DNA from: Bernardetia sp963719525
Lineage (GTDB): Bacteria; Bacteroidota; Bacteroidia; Cytophagales; Bernardetiaceae
Direction of reading: 5' to 3'
DNA length: 64,000 bases
NCBI GenBank assembly: GCA_963719525.1
Contig: CAVRCG010000001.1
Location: 1,364,001-1,428,000, forward strand
Shown here: in pieces, positions 45,541 through 55,175 of the stretch
Layout: every line of letters starts with the position of its first letter
Numbering within the stretch: the stretch's first letter is position 1
Notes under the pieces: generated by a model
Database searches by the model: none
Told to the model about the DNA's origin: nothing
The model's input: only the letters and a program-made list of their open reading frames with translations
Translations under genes and position numbers: made by a program

Positions 45541-45778
45541 TGGGAATTAGGGTTTGGGAATTTGGAATTGGGAATTAGGGTTTGGGAATTGGGAATTAGG
45601 GTTTGGGAATTTGGAATTAGGGTTTGGGAATTTGGAATTGGGAATTAGGGTTTGGGAATTTGGAATTGGGAATTAGGGTTTGGGAATTAGGATTTAGGAA
45701 ACTCTCCATTTCCCATTTCCTAGTTCCCATTTCCTAATTCCCATTTCCCATTTCCCATTTCCTAGTTCCTATTCTCTA
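45541..45778. repeat. G-rich minisatellite with fold-back C-rich half
   Basis: The + strand from 45541 to about 45690 repeats units built of GGGAATTAGGGTTTGGGAAT and TTGGAATT. From about 45703 to 45778 it is C-rich (TTCCCATTTCCTAGTTCCC). Repeated runs of GGG separated by 3-5 bases, such as GGGTTTGGGAATTGGGAATT followed by AGGG, fit the G-quadruplex rule. The two halves can also pair (GGGAATTAGG with CCTAATTCCC). It occupies the whole gap between thiolase and ridA, including the ridA leader. Confidence 0.75.
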
Positions 45779-45779
45779 G

Positions 45780-46973
45780 TTATTTTTTCAGGTTTTCAAT
45801 AATGATTGCAGAAGCACCACCACCACCATTACAGATAGCAGCTAGTCCATACTTTCCATTATTTTGGCTAAGAACATTAGTAAGTGTAGTTACAATTCTT
45901 GCCCCCGAACAGCCTAGAGGATGTCCGAGCGAAACAGCTCCTCCGTTTACATTTACAATCTTTGGGTTTATATCTAATTCTTTATTAAATGCCATCGTTA
46001 CGGCTGAAAATGCTTCGTTTACTTCAAAATAATCAATATCATTTTTTGTAAGACCAGCACGTTTCAATGCTTTTGGTGCTGCAATTGTTGGCGCAGTCGT
46101 AAACCATTGTGGCTCTTGTTCTGCATCTGCAAAATCTACAATTCTAGCTATTGGAGTAAGTCCTAATTCTTTTACTTTTTCTCCACTCATAAGGATTGCT
46201 GCTGAAGCACCATCATTAATTGTAGAAGCATTTGCTGCTGTTACGGTTCCGTTTGCAGAAAAAACAGCTCTTAGAGTAGGAATTTTGTCAAACATTACTT
46301 TTTTGTATTCCTCATCTTCATTTACAATTACTGCATCTCCTTTTCGTTGTGGAATTTCTACTTCTACAATTTCGTCTTTAAATTTTCCTGCTTCAGTAGC
46401 ATTTTTTGAGCGAGTGTATGATTCTATTGCAAAGGCATCTTGGGCTTCACGAGTAAACCCATATTTTTCTGCTGTTTTGTCAGCACATGTTCCCATCGCA
46501 GAATTGTCGTATGCATCAGATAAGCCATCACGTACAAGTCCATCTATAAGCACTCCATTTCCATAGCCATAGCCACCAAAACGAGCTTTGTCTAAATAAA
46601 AAGGAATATTTGACATGCTCTCCATTCCACCAGCAACCACTACATCGGCATACCCCAACATAATATTTTGAGCAGCAAACATAATTGCTTTCATACCCGA
46701 AGCACACACTTTATTCACCGTTGTACATTGCACAGAATAGGGAAGACCAGCCAAAACAGCAGCTTGACGAGCAGGTGCTTGTCCAAGATTAGCCGAAATT
46801 ACATTGCCCATATACACTTCTTGTACTTCTTTTGGGTCAAGGTTAATTTTTGCTAATGCTCCCTTAATCGCAGTTGCGCCTAACTGTGTAGCTGCAACGG
46901 CTGCTAAGGAACCATTAAAACTACCGATTGGAGTACGAACTATAGAAACTAAAAAAACTTCTTTGAGTGTCAT
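45780..46973 (-). CDS. Acetyl-CoA C-acetyltransferase (biosynthetic-type thiolase)
   Basis: The 397-residue enzyme condenses two acetyl-CoA to acetoacetyl-CoA or cleaves 3-ketoacyl-CoA. It has the active-site Cys in VNKVCASGMKA (about residue 89), VVAGGMESMSNIPFYL, NEAFSAV, GGAVSLGHPLGCSGARI (His) and the C-terminal CNGGGGASAI (second Cys). Family length and order are complete. It lies upstream of ridA on the same strand and could be co-transcribed across the repeat. Confidence 0.93.
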   Translation of the reverse strand: MTLKEVFLVSIVRTPIGSFNGSLAAVAATQLGATAIKGALAKINLDPKEVQEVYMGNVISANLGQAPARQAAVLAGLPYSVQCTTVNKVCASGMKAIMFAAQNIMLGYADVVVAGGMESMSNIPFYLDKARFGGYGYGNGVLIDGLVRDGLSDAYDNSAMGTCADKTAEKYGFTREAQDAFAIESYTRSKNATEAGKFKDEIVEVEIPQRKGDAVIVNEDEEYKKVMFDKIPTLRAVFSANGTVTAANASTINDGASAAILMSGEKVKELGLTPIARIVDFADAEQEPQWFTTAPTIAAPKALKRAGLTKNDIDYFEVNEAFSAVTMAFNKELDINPKIVNVNGGAVSLGHPLGCSGARIVTTLTNVLSQNNGKYGLAAICNGGGGASAIIIENLKK

Positions 46974-47138
46974 ATAAATATATTTTTGTGTGAGTATTAT
47001 ATTGTAGAGAGTACTGGAAAATTACTATTCTAAAAATAGCTATATAGTCTGCAAGTTACGAAAAAATGAGTTCTTTCTGTCTTATTGTAAGTAATGAATT
47101 TGATAGTTGCTAGTATAAGATTTTCACAATTTATTTAA

Positions 47139-47264
47139 TAACCTAAGTTGCATATCACAGATTTCCCAGTCTGTGTGAATGGTAAAGTAAGCTATTTCAG
47201 AACAAGAATGCTTATTCATTCAGACTGGGAAGTCTGAAATGCCTGTAATCCACAGCTTGAGTTA
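47139..47264. mobile_element. MITE-like element, family B (copy 1)
   Basis: The 126-bp element begins TAACCTAAGTTGCATATCAC and ends CAGCTTGAGTTA. It contains two stems, CACAGATTTCCCAGTCTGTG and CAGACTGGGAAGTCTG. The inverted counterpart lies at 50369-50493. No clear flanking duplication. Confidence 0.7.
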
Positions 47265-47299
47265 GTATTGTAGACAATCATCATAACACTTATCTATGT

Positions 47300-49252
47300 T
47301 TATTCTATAGGTACAGGAAGAAGAAGAAATACTCTTTCTGCTTTAGGGTCTGTTAGCGTAAAAGTAGCTTTTTCTCTAATTTTTAATGGAATATCTTCTA
47401 TTTTGAGTGCAAAGATAAATTCGATTTTCATTTCTTTGATAAATTCGAATTGCAAGTCATCTTCATTATCTATGCTGTCCTTTTTGGATTCATAAAACGT
47501 ATAGTAGGGTGTTGCTTTGATAACTTCAACAGGTACTTTTGCATTAAAAGTTAGAATTTTATCACAGTTTTCTATCTCATAAATCGAACACGCATAATTT
47601 ACATTAATCGCCCAAAATTCTTTTCCCAACATTTTCAAAATATTCCCTACTCCTCCAGCAAAACCAGGGTAATGATCGGGGTATCCTTTTTTAGAACCGT
47701 AATAAATACCCTGTTTGTTTTTTACATTTTTAGTTTTTTCTATTATTTTTTCTACAAAACTACGTTCCAAGACTACTCCGTGTTTGTCTTTTAAGTAACC
47801 AACTAAAGAAATACTACAAAGTATAATTAATAAAAAAGGTATACTATAAATATATTTTTTATTTTTTATATAAAAATTAAACAAAATATATACAAACAAG
47901 ACAAGAAAAATAGGAATTGAAGAACTCAACAACATATAAATCTGATTTGCTTCTGATACTTTTAATTCAAATAAAACAATAAAACTAGTTATCTGAAAAA
48001 ATACAATCAGAATTAATAGATTGGCTACCATCTTGATATTTTTCTCTATAGTTTTTTTTGCATAAGCTAAGAACAAAGTAAAATAGGCAATCCAGTACCA
48101 AATATGATATTTAGAAATATCCCAAATAATTCTAACTATGGATTGGTCTGCAACAACTGTTTCTACACCTTGTTGAGATGCCAAATTAGCAAAGTAAGAA
48201 ACGTAATCTTGATAAAATAAAATTATACAAAGTGTACAAAGTGTCGGAGTCAATAAGATATAAATAACTTCCAATTTTACTATAGAAATATTTTTTCTAT
48301 TATAAAAAAGAAGAACAATACCTATCAAAAATATAGAAGTATATACAGCAGGAGCATAAAAAATGTGAGCTAAAGGAACAATGCACAACAAACAACTACT
48401 TTCTACATATTTTTCCTTATACAAAAAGATTACTGAATAAGAGAGCAAAACAAGAAAAAAGAAGAGTTTTGGTAAGGTCAGTATGCTTCCTCCAGCCGTT
48501 TGAAGGTAATAATCAAAAGGCACACAAAATAAAGTTAGAAGAACAAACAAACACGAATAAATTTTATTCATTTGAGGAAACAAAACGCCAATAAGCGCAG
48601 CTAAGGAACTATAAGCAAACACAGCCAACAAACAAGTAAATACGTATCCGTAATAAATAATAGGTGGTATTTGCAAGACATTAAAAAAACTAATCCATCT
48701 ATATATCCATATATCTCCATAATGATAGGGAGAAGCCAAAGATTCAACACTATATTTGCCATATAAAGAGTACCAACTGCTAGTATTTTCCATATTAGTA
48801 CTACCAGCATACTCGGCTACATTTATGTAAAAGCCAAAATCTACCCACAACATATTGATGCTATCAGCCGAAAAATAATCGTATTTTAGGACTAAAAGTA
48901 GTAAAGAAAAGAGGAGAGCCAAAAATATAAATGGAAAAGAAGCCAAACACCCATCTAAATATTTTTTAATAGATAATTTAATAAACAACTTGTCTATAGA
49001 AAGAGTAGAAAAATTGCGATATAAAAGCAAACCTATAGGCAAAAGAGAGATTATGAATACTGTATCTCCAAAAGTAGTAATAATAGCCGTTCCGATAGTA
49101 AGACCCATAAAACCTGTAAACACAGAACTATGAAACACGCTAGTAGGAGATTGATTTTTGAGCAAATTATCAAACAAAACAGAATTTATAATAAAACCAA
49201 ATACTGATGTACTGATAATACTTATCAGAATACTAAAGATAATTTCTACCAT
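47300..49252 (-). CDS. Large polytopic membrane protein (GT-C-like, unassigned)
   Basis: The 650-residue protein has about 12-14 hydrophobic helices from residue 1 to 500 (for example IIFSILISIISTSVFGFIINS, YLDGCLASFPFIFLALLFSLLLL, IPIFLVLFVYILFNFYI). A roughly 150-residue soluble C-terminus follows (VEKIIEKTKNVKN, YYGSKKGYPDHYPGF, FIKEMKIEFIFALKIEDIPLKIREKATFTLTDP). Early acidic loops between helices (YFSADSINMLW, NTSSWYSLYGKYSVESLASPYHYGD) suggest a GT-C glycosyltransferase or an O-antigen-type polymerase plan, but no DxD/ExD signature is certain. It sits between family B and family A repeats. Confidence 0.6.
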   Translation of the reverse strand: MVEIIFSILISIISTSVFGFIINSVLFDNLLKNQSPTSVFHSSVFTGFMGLTIGTAIITTFGDTVFIISLLPIGLLLYRNFSTLSIDKLFIKLSIKKYLDGCLASFPFIFLALLFSLLLLVLKYDYFSADSINMLWVDFGFYINVAEYAGSTNMENTSSWYSLYGKYSVESLASPYHYGDIWIYRWISFFNVLQIPPIIYYGYVFTCLLAVFAYSSLAALIGVLFPQMNKIYSCLFVLLTLFCVPFDYYLQTAGGSILTLPKLFFFLVLLSYSVIFLYKEKYVESSCLLCIVPLAHIFYAPAVYTSIFLIGIVLLFYNRKNISIVKLEVIYILLTPTLCTLCIILFYQDYVSYFANLASQQGVETVVADQSIVRIIWDISKYHIWYWIAYFTLFLAYAKKTIEKNIKMVANLLILIVFFQITSFIVLFELKVSEANQIYMLLSSSIPIFLVLFVYILFNFYIKNKKYIYSIPFLLIILCSISLVGYLKDKHGVVLERSFVEKIIEKTKNVKNKQGIYYGSKKGYPDHYPGFAGGVGNILKMLGKEFWAINVNYACSIYEIENCDKILTFNAKVPVEVIKATPYYTFYESKKDSIDNEDDLQFEFIKEMKIEFIFALKIEDIPLKIREKATFTLTDPKAERVFLLLPVPIE

Positions 49253-49274
49253 TACTAAAAAATAATTATTAACG

Positions 49275-49455
49275 TTATTTCAACATGATTGACATTTTAA
49301 TGAAGGCAAATAATTTCCAAATTTTATTCTGTGCAATCGTCTTTTTTCCATAAAATAGGGTTTGCAAGCCCTATTTTATAAAAAAGGCAAACTATTATTT
49401 CGACGAAAATGAAATCATATACAGAATTTGATAAATGTCACTCATATTGTTATTT
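49275..49455. mobile_element. MITE-like element, family A (copy 2) with 6-bp flanking repeat
   Basis: The element 49281-49449 (169 bp) starts CAACATGATTGACAT and ends TGTCACTCATATTG. It contains the family A palindrome at 49342-49385. TTATTT flanks it on both sides (49275-49280 and 49450-49455), which may be a target duplication but is low-complexity. It shares GTGCAATCGTC and the distal CACTCATATTG end with the copy at 8823. Confidence 0.7.
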
Positions 49456-49690
49456 ACAAATATAGTTCGTAAAACAAAGATGAGAAATAGAAACGATATT
49501 TTACTAAAAAAATAGTTTTATTTTTTCTGTTAAAGTTAATAGGTCGAAGACTGTTCTTTGTCTTTTTGTAAAAAAATTTCTTTTTTTGTAAAAACTTAGT
49601 ACAAATGAAGGCGAGCTTTCTAACCTACTAATTTCAATTTGTTTTATTTCTTAAACTATCTTTGATAACACAGAATTCAATTAGAATATT

Positions 49691-50335
49691 ATGTCCATAA
49701 AAATCCAAAAACTCCCTAAATTAAACGATTATGAAACCATTATTTTTGATTTGGGAGGCGTAATTATTAATCTAAATTACCAAAAAACAGAACAAGAATT
49801 CAAACGTCTTTTTGGAACTGATTTTTCAGAATTATACTCTAAGCAAACGCAGACCGATATTTTCAATAAACTTGAAACTGGACATGTTACTGAAAAGCAG
49901 TTTGTCGAAGCGATGCAAAAATCATCTCCTTTAGAAGTTTCTCATAAAGATATTGTTACTGCTTGGAATGCTATGCTTTTGGATATTCCAAAAGAAAGAA
50001 TCAAGCTTTTGGAGAAAATTGGAAAAGAAAAACGTATTTTTTTGTTGAGTAATACAAATCAAATTCATAAAATTGCTTTTGATCAAATTCTCTTAGAGAC
50101 TCATAAAATGCACGGATTAGAATCTCTTTTTGAGAAGGCTTATTTTTCTCATTTGGTAGGAATGCGCAAACCAAACAGAGAAATTTTTGATTTTGTAATT
50201 AAAGAAAACAACCTAAATCCTGAAAAAACACTTTTTGTAGATGATAGTCCACAACATATTGAAGGTGCAATCTTGACAGGTCTGAATGCGTATTATTTGG
50301 ATGTAAACAAACATTCAGTTTTGGATTTGGTATAA
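49691..50335 (+). CDS. HAD-superfamily phosphatase (YihX-like)
   Basis: The 214-residue protein has HAD motif I IIFDLGGVIINLNY (nucleophile Asp in FDLGG), a helical cap (FKRLFGTDFSELYS), motif II FLLSNTNQIH, motif III KAYFSHLVGMRKPNREIFDFV with the Lys, and motif IV TLFVDDSPQHIEGA. The DLGGV form is typical of the glucose-1-phosphate/AphA-like HAD group. Substrate unknown; FMN, sugar phosphate or nucleotides are all possible. It stands alone between the MITE elements. Confidence 0.88.
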   Translation: MSIKIQKLPKLNDYETIIFDLGGVIINLNYQKTEQEFKRLFGTDFSELYSKQTQTDIFNKLETGHVTEKQFVEAMQKSSPLEVSHKDIVTAWNAMLLDIPKERIKLLEKIGKEKRIFLLSNTNQIHKIAFDQILLETHKMHGLESLFEKAYFSHLVGMRKPNREIFDFVIKENNLNPEKTLFVDDSPQHIEGAILTGLNAYYLDVNKHSVLDLV

Positions 50336-50368
50336 AAAAGGCTGTTGAAATCTGACTATTCAACTATC

Positions 50369-50493
50369 TAACTCAAGTTGTGGAGTACAAGTATTTCAGA
50401 CTTCCTAGTCTGAATGAATAGCCTTTTTTACCTAAAATAGCTTATCGTCCCTTCTACACAGACTGGGAAGTCTGTGATATGCAACTTGAGTTA
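50369..50493. mobile_element. MITE-like element, family B (copy 2, inverted)
   Basis: The 125-bp element begins TAACTCAAGTTGTGGA and ends ATGCAACTTGAGTTA, a near-perfect 12-bp inverted end pair, with inner stems CAGACTTCCTAGTCTG and CACAGACTGGGAAGTCTGTG. It is in inverse orientation to the copy at 47139-47264. Confidence 0.75.
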
Positions 50494-50600
50494 TCTATTT
50501 ACGAATAAGTGCATCAAAATCTCTAATAAATCTTTAAATTCGTCTTGATCTAGCCGATTACTATTTTCAAACAAAAGACAATCAAACGACGATTTTGAGT

Positions 50601-51089
50601 TTAATCCAAACTACTTTTTGAAAATTTTAGTGGTAATAAGTCAGCAATTTTACTTAACACATAAATAGATTTATTTTCCCCTTCCATAATCATACGAATA
50701 GGTTTTTCTTGTTTGTTTTCATATTCAGATAATACCTGACGACAACTACCACAAGGAGAAATGGCTATAAAGTTAGTTGCTTGTTTGGGTTTGGCAGCAA
50801 TAGCAATCGTTTTAATTAGTTGGTTTGGAAACTGTACAGAAGCCGAAAAAATAGCTGTTCGTTCGGCACAAAGTCCAGAAGGATAAGCAGCATTTTCTTG
50901 ATTACTACCCAATACGATTTGATTGTTTTGAAGTAAAATGGCTGCTCCTACTGAAAAATTAGAATAAGGACAATAAGCTCTTTCTGTTGCTTTTCTAGCT
51001 TCATTTAATAAAAATAAATCTTGTTTTGAAAGCTCGTTTTCATTCTCAAAAATAGTAATCTGAATTTGTAAATTGTGTGTTTTTGGCAT
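50601..51089 (-). CDS. cdd: Cytidine deaminase
   Basis: The 162-residue zinc enzyme converts cytidine or deoxycytidine to uridine or deoxyuridine. It has ARKATERAYCPYSNFSVGAAI, the catalytic CAERTAIFSA (Cys and Glu) and SPCGSCRQVLSEYE (the CxxC pair), with the order C...PCxxC typical of the small tetrameric enzymes. The first 25 residues (QITIFENENELSKQDLF) are variable. It lies 110 bases downstream of the family B element. Confidence 0.92.
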   Translation of the reverse strand: MPKTHNLQIQITIFENENELSKQDLFLLNEARKATERAYCPYSNFSVGAAILLQNNQIVLGSNQENAAYPSGLCAERTAIFSASVQFPNQLIKTIAIAAKPKQATNFIAISPCGSCRQVLSEYENKQEKPIRMIMEGENKSIYVLSKIADLLPLKFSKSSLD

Positions 51090-51243
51090 AATTGTGTGTA
51101 ATTAATAATTCTAAATTGGAATAAAGAAAGAAAGCAGGTTAGCTTTTTGTTCTGAAAACTTGATTACTTTTGTAAAGTAATAGGATATATTCTGTTGCAT
51201 ATAAAAAAAGCATTTTTCATTCTTCTGTGTTTAAAAATCATTC

Positions 51244-52575
51244 GTGTTGAAACAAATAGCTATTTTTTCGCCCAATTATTTCCCCGAATTCGGAGCCTGT
51301 TCTTCCCGTATTGAGTATTTGGCAGAACGCTTAAAAAAGGAAGGCAATCAAGTTACTATTTATACCACGTTTCCAAATTATCCAACAGGAAGCGTTTTTT
51401 CAGAGTATAGAAAATTTTTATCCAAAAAAATCATTCACAAAGAAACTATCAACGGAATAAAAGTTATTCGTTTTTCATTTTATCCTTCCAACTCTTCTTC
51501 CGTTTTTGTTCGCCTTTTTAGTATGACAACTTTATCTTTGAGTTGGCTTTTTGCTTTTCCATTACTCAAAAAACAATGTCCAGATATTATTTTTATACAA
51601 AGCCCTCCTCTTTTGCCAGTATTTACGGTTTTGATTTTATCCAAAATTTTACGTAAAAAAAACTATTCTCCTTCTCTTATCCTAAATCTTTCAGACCTTT
51701 ATCCTCGTGTACTTCTGGATTTGGGCAAGATTAGTTTAAACAAAATAAAAGGGCAGACAATATACAATCTACTTTTGAGTTTTGAGGAATTTATTTATAA
51801 GAAAATGAATTTTATTATCGGACAGTCCGATGAGATAATAAATTATGTAAAAACAGTTGTTCCTTCTACACCTGTTTTTCTATACAGAAATGGTGTAGAT
51901 TCTCAGTCTTTTAAGATGAAAGAAGATTACAAAATAAAGGATAAAGAGCCCATAAAATTAGTCTATGCTGGACTTTTAGGAATTGCTCAAGGCGTTTTGA
52001 AAGTCTTGGAAAATGTAGATTTGGAAAAAATAAATGCCCAATTGCACTTATATGGAAATGGAAATGAGAGAAGTTTGATAGAAAATTTTATTAAAACTAA
52101 ATTTATTAGTACAGGAAACAAACAAACTGTTTTTCTACACGATGCTATTGCTTCAAAACAAATTGCTCAAAAATTAGCTAATTATGATGTAGCCATTATT
52201 ATCCAAAAAAAACAAATTTTAGGAACTGTTCCTTCAAAAATATATGAAGCTATGGCAGCAGGACTACCTATTTTACTTCTTGGAAGTGGAGAAAGTGCTA
52301 ACCTAATCAAGAAATATAATTTAGGAATTGTGATACAAATGAAAACACCTATCATTTCATTGTCTGATTTTGAACATTTGTTTGCAAATAATCGTAACTT
52401 AGAAAATGAAATGCAATCACTTATTAAACGTAATGTAATTGAATTTAAAATAGAAGATTTGAAAAAAATGTCTTCTAAAGAAAGGCAACTCTTTGGCGAG
52501 AATGGAAAAAGAGCAGCGCAGAATATTTTTGATAAAGAAATTCAATTCAAGAATATAAAAAAAATATTTGAATAG
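51244..52575 (+). CDS. Glycosyltransferase family 4 (WcaI/WbuB-like)
   Basis: The 443-residue GT-B enzyme has the N-domain FSPNYFPEFGACSSRIEYLAERLKKEGNQVTIYT, an internal hydrophobic segment near 90-115 (SMTTLSLSWLFAFPLL) that may dock it to the membrane, FIQSPPLLPVF, and ILNLSDLYPRVLLDLG. The donor site includes VSTPVFLYRNGVD-like, VYAGLLGIAQGVLKVLE and SKIYEAMAAGLPILLLGSGESAN. The start is GTG 51244 or TTG 51247. It probably makes undecaprenyl-linked or surface polysaccharide. Confidence 0.87.
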   Translation: MLKQIAIFSPNYFPEFGACSSRIEYLAERLKKEGNQVTIYTTFPNYPTGSVFSEYRKFLSKKIIHKETINGIKVIRFSFYPSNSSSVFVRLFSMTTLSLSWLFAFPLLKKQCPDIIFIQSPPLLPVFTVLILSKILRKKNYSPSLILNLSDLYPRVLLDLGKISLNKIKGQTIYNLLLSFEEFIYKKMNFIIGQSDEIINYVKTVVPSTPVFLYRNGVDSQSFKMKEDYKIKDKEPIKLVYAGLLGIAQGVLKVLENVDLEKINAQLHLYGNGNERSLIENFIKTKFISTGNKQTVFLHDAIASKQIAQKLANYDVAIIIQKKQILGTVPSKIYEAMAAGLPILLLGSGESANLIKKYNLGIVIQMKTPIISLSDFEHLFANNRNLENEMQSLIKRNVIEFKIEDLKKMSSKERQLFGENGKRAAQNIFDKEIQFKNIKKIFE

Positions 52576-52719
52576 AATTTGATGTTTGAAATGTATATCT
52601 GTAAAAAACAAGTTTATTAAAAAAATAAAGACATTTTTTTACTATGAAAATTGCTTTTTGCTCGTTATTTTTGCAAGTCTGAAAACTAGCTAATATTATA
52701 ATACTGAAACACTCAAATT

Positions 52720-54168
52720 TTGACATTAATAAAATCAATATCTGGAATACGTGGAACAATCGGTGGAAAAGTAGGCGAAGGTCTGTCTCCCATTGATGTA
52801 GTAAAATTTGCTGCTGCTTATGGAAAATGGGTTAGCGTTACGGCTACGCAAAATATACAGGAAAACATAACTAGAACAGGAAAAGAAAATACGCCACAAA
52901 ATCAAAAAATAATCATTGGTCGTGATGCTCGTGTTTCTGGGCAGCTTGTCTCACAGCTTGTCAGTTCGACTTTGCAAGCCTTAGGTTTTGATGTAATTGA
53001 TTTAGGTCTTTCTACTACTCCAACCGTCGAAATGGCTGTTCCTATTGAAAATGCAAGTGGTGGGATTATCTTAACAGCAAGCCACAACCCAGGAAACTGG
53101 AATGCACTCAAACTCTTGAATCAAAAGGGAGAGTTTATTTCGGCAAAAGAAGGAGAAGATATTCTAAAAATTGCTGAAAATGATGATTTTGAGTTTGCAA
53201 AAGTTTCTGATTTGGGAAGTTATACAACTGACAATAGTTATATTCAAAAACATATTGATAAAATACTAGAGCTTCCTTTAGTTGATGTAGAAGCGATAAA
53301 AGCAAAAGACTTCAAAATTGCTGTTGATGGCGTAAATTCTACAGGTGGAATTGCTATTCCGATGCTTCTAGAAGCATTAGGAGTAACACAAGTGGACAAG
53401 TTTTTCTGTGAACCTACAGGAATTTTTCAACACAATCCAGAACCATTACCAGAAAACCTAACTCATATTTGCTCTACCATAAAAAGTGGAAATTATAATT
53501 TAGGAATTGTAGTGGATCCAGATGTGGATAGATTAGCACTTATTTGTGAAGATGGAACTCCGTTTGGCGAAGAATACACGCTTGTTACGATTGCAGATTA
53601 CGTTTTGCAACACCAAAAGGAAGGACAAACAAAGAATACAGTTTCGAATCTTTCTTCTACTCAAGCACTTAAAGATGTAACTCTAAAAGCAGGAGGACAG
53701 TATTTCGCTGCTGCTGTTGGTGAGGTAAATGTGGTAGAGAAAATGAAAGAATGTGATGCTGTGATTGGAGGAGAAGGAAACGGTGGAATTATTTACCCAG
53801 AACTTCATTATGGTCGTGATGCACTTGTCGGAATTGCACTCTTTTTGACTCAACTAGCAAAATTTAAAGGAACAGCAAAAATGTTGAGAGCAAAATATCC
53901 AAGTTATCATATTTCGAAAAATAAAATAGAACTTACTCCAGATATAAGTGTAGATAATGTGTTGGTAGAGATATTAGATAAATACAAAAACTATCCAGTA
54001 AATACGATTGATGGAGTCAAAATTCAGTTTGATAGCGAATGGGTTCATCTTCGCAAATCGAATACAGAACCAATTATTCGTATTTATTCTGAATCACAAT
54101 CTGAAGCAACTGCCGAACATTTGGCTAAGAAAATTATGCAAGATATTAGAGAAATTATTACACAATAG
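52720..54168 (+). CDS. glmM: Phosphoglucosamine mutase
   Basis: The 482-residue enzyme interconverts glucosamine-6-phosphate and glucosamine-1-phosphate for UDP-GlcNAc. It starts at TTG 52720, giving MTLIKSISGIRGTIGG, the natural family N-terminus. The active-site Ser loop is GGIILTASHNPGNWNALKLL (about 110-130), the metal loop VVDPDVDRLALICEDGTPF, sugar-binding GGEGNGGIIYPE and the phosphate loop LRKSNTEPIIRIYSES. It is followed by a strong terminator. Confidence 0.93.
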   Translation: MTLIKSISGIRGTIGGKVGEGLSPIDVVKFAAAYGKWVSVTATQNIQENITRTGKENTPQNQKIIIGRDARVSGQLVSQLVSSTLQALGFDVIDLGLSTTPTVEMAVPIENASGGIILTASHNPGNWNALKLLNQKGEFISAKEGEDILKIAENDDFEFAKVSDLGSYTTDNSYIQKHIDKILELPLVDVEAIKAKDFKIAVDGVNSTGGIAIPMLLEALGVTQVDKFFCEPTGIFQHNPEPLPENLTHICSTIKSGNYNLGIVVDPDVDRLALICEDGTPFGEEYTLVTIADYVLQHQKEGQTKNTVSNLSSTQALKDVTLKAGGQYFAAAVGEVNVVEKMKECDAVIGGEGNGGIIYPELHYGRDALVGIALFLTQLAKFKGTAKMLRAKYPSYHISKNKIELTPDISVDNVLVEILDKYKNYPVNTIDGVKIQFDSEWVHLRKSNTEPIIRIYSESQSEATAEHLAKKIMQDIREIITQ

Positions 54169-54193
54169 TTTTCTTATAAAATAGATTTTAATG

Positions 54194-54231
54194 AAAACCG
54201 TTTCGCTTTTTTGATAAAGTGAAACGGTTTT
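54194..54231 (+). terminator. Terminator of glmM
   Basis: The AAAACCGTTTCGCTTT/AAAGTGAAACGGTTTT stem with a short loop ends in a T run, 25 bases after the stop. Confidence 0.85.
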
Positions 54232-54280
54232 TTGTCAGACAAGCAAACATTCAAAACCAAAAAAGTCATATTTTTAAATT

Positions 54281-54892
54281 ATGATTCAAAAACTTTGCAA
54301 ACTGATTTCTTATATTTTCCATCCTGCAATTATGCCAGTTGTGGGTTATTTACTGTTTTTCTTTCTTTTGAGTAGCGAACCCTTTGGACAGAGACAAACT
54401 TTGTTTTTGAGCCTTATTTTTTTGGGTACTTTTGTTATTCCTGCCTTTTTATTGCTTACGCTGCGTTATACTGGTTTTATTTCTTCTTTGAATATGAAAA
54501 ATAGAAAAGAAAGAGCTATTCCTTTTCTATTTACAACTATTTTTTATACGCTTTTAGCTTATTTAATGATAACAAAAGTAGGTTATGAAATTCAAGTTGT
54601 TTTATTGACTGGTGGGGTTGCACTTTCTATGTGTTTGACTACACTAGTTACACTTTTTCACAAAACGAGCGTTCATAGTATCGGAATTAGTGGACTTTTA
54701 GGATTTTTGTTTAGCTTTCAAGTTGCTAATACTTCGTTAGAATTATTGCTTCCTATTGTTATTTTGTTTTTCCTTTCAGGAATGGTAATGAGTTCGAGAC
54801 TATATTTAAAAGCACATACACCAAATGAAGTTTGGAGTGGTTTTTTGATAGGTTTCGGAACATGTTTTGGAATAGTAGCTTGGGTTTTATAA
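54281..54892 (+). CDS. Integral membrane PAP2-like protein
   Basis: The 203-residue protein has about six TM helices. It ends in SSRLYLKAHTPNEVWSGFLIGF, resembling motif 3 of PAP2 phosphatases (SR....H......G). An N-terminal FHPAIMPVVGYLLFFF and the cytoplasmic NMKNRKERAIPFLFT are shared by Bacteroidota PAP2-like proteins. The KxxxxxxRP and PSGH motifs 1 and 2 are not evident, so activity on isoprenyl phosphates is uncertain. Confidence 0.7.
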   Translation: MIQKLCKLISYIFHPAIMPVVGYLLFFFLLSSEPFGQRQTLFLSLIFLGTFVIPAFLLLTLRYTGFISSLNMKNRKERAIPFLFTTIFYTLLAYLMITKVGYEIQVVLLTGGVALSMCLTTLVTLFHKTSVHSIGISGLLGFLFSFQVANTSLELLLPIVILFFLSGMVMSSRLYLKAHTPNEVWSGFLIGFGTCFGIVAWVL

Positions 54893-55175
54893 AACAAATA
54901 AACTCAAAACTTCTCGTTGTGCATCAAATATTTATTAAAAAAGTGTTAAAAAACGTATATTTGGTTAGATAAATTGATTTTTATACAAAATTTTTGTCAA
55001 AAAACTTGCATGACAATCATTTTTTTTTGAATATTTCTAACTAATCACTAAAGCTGTACTTTGTGTAACTTTTGTGTGCAAAATAACTTGATAAGAAGAA
55101 ACAATCTACCCTATATATCTTTTTATCTATTAAATCTACTTTCAATTTATCGCTCACTACATAAGCGCAAAAAAA

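Noticed and set aside
45541..45778. CRISPR array or true telomere
   Set aside because: There are no conserved repeat/spacer units, the tract is internal to the chromosome window between two genes, and it contains its own complement.
47139..50493. A true composite transposon
   Set aside because: No transposase gene is present and outer flanking duplications are not clear, so it is reported only as an inverted MITE pair.
50494..50600. Short minus-strand open stretch (DCLLFENSNRLDQDEFKDLL-like) after cdd
   Set aside because: It has no start codon and only about 39 codons, so it may be a gene remnant but cannot be supported.
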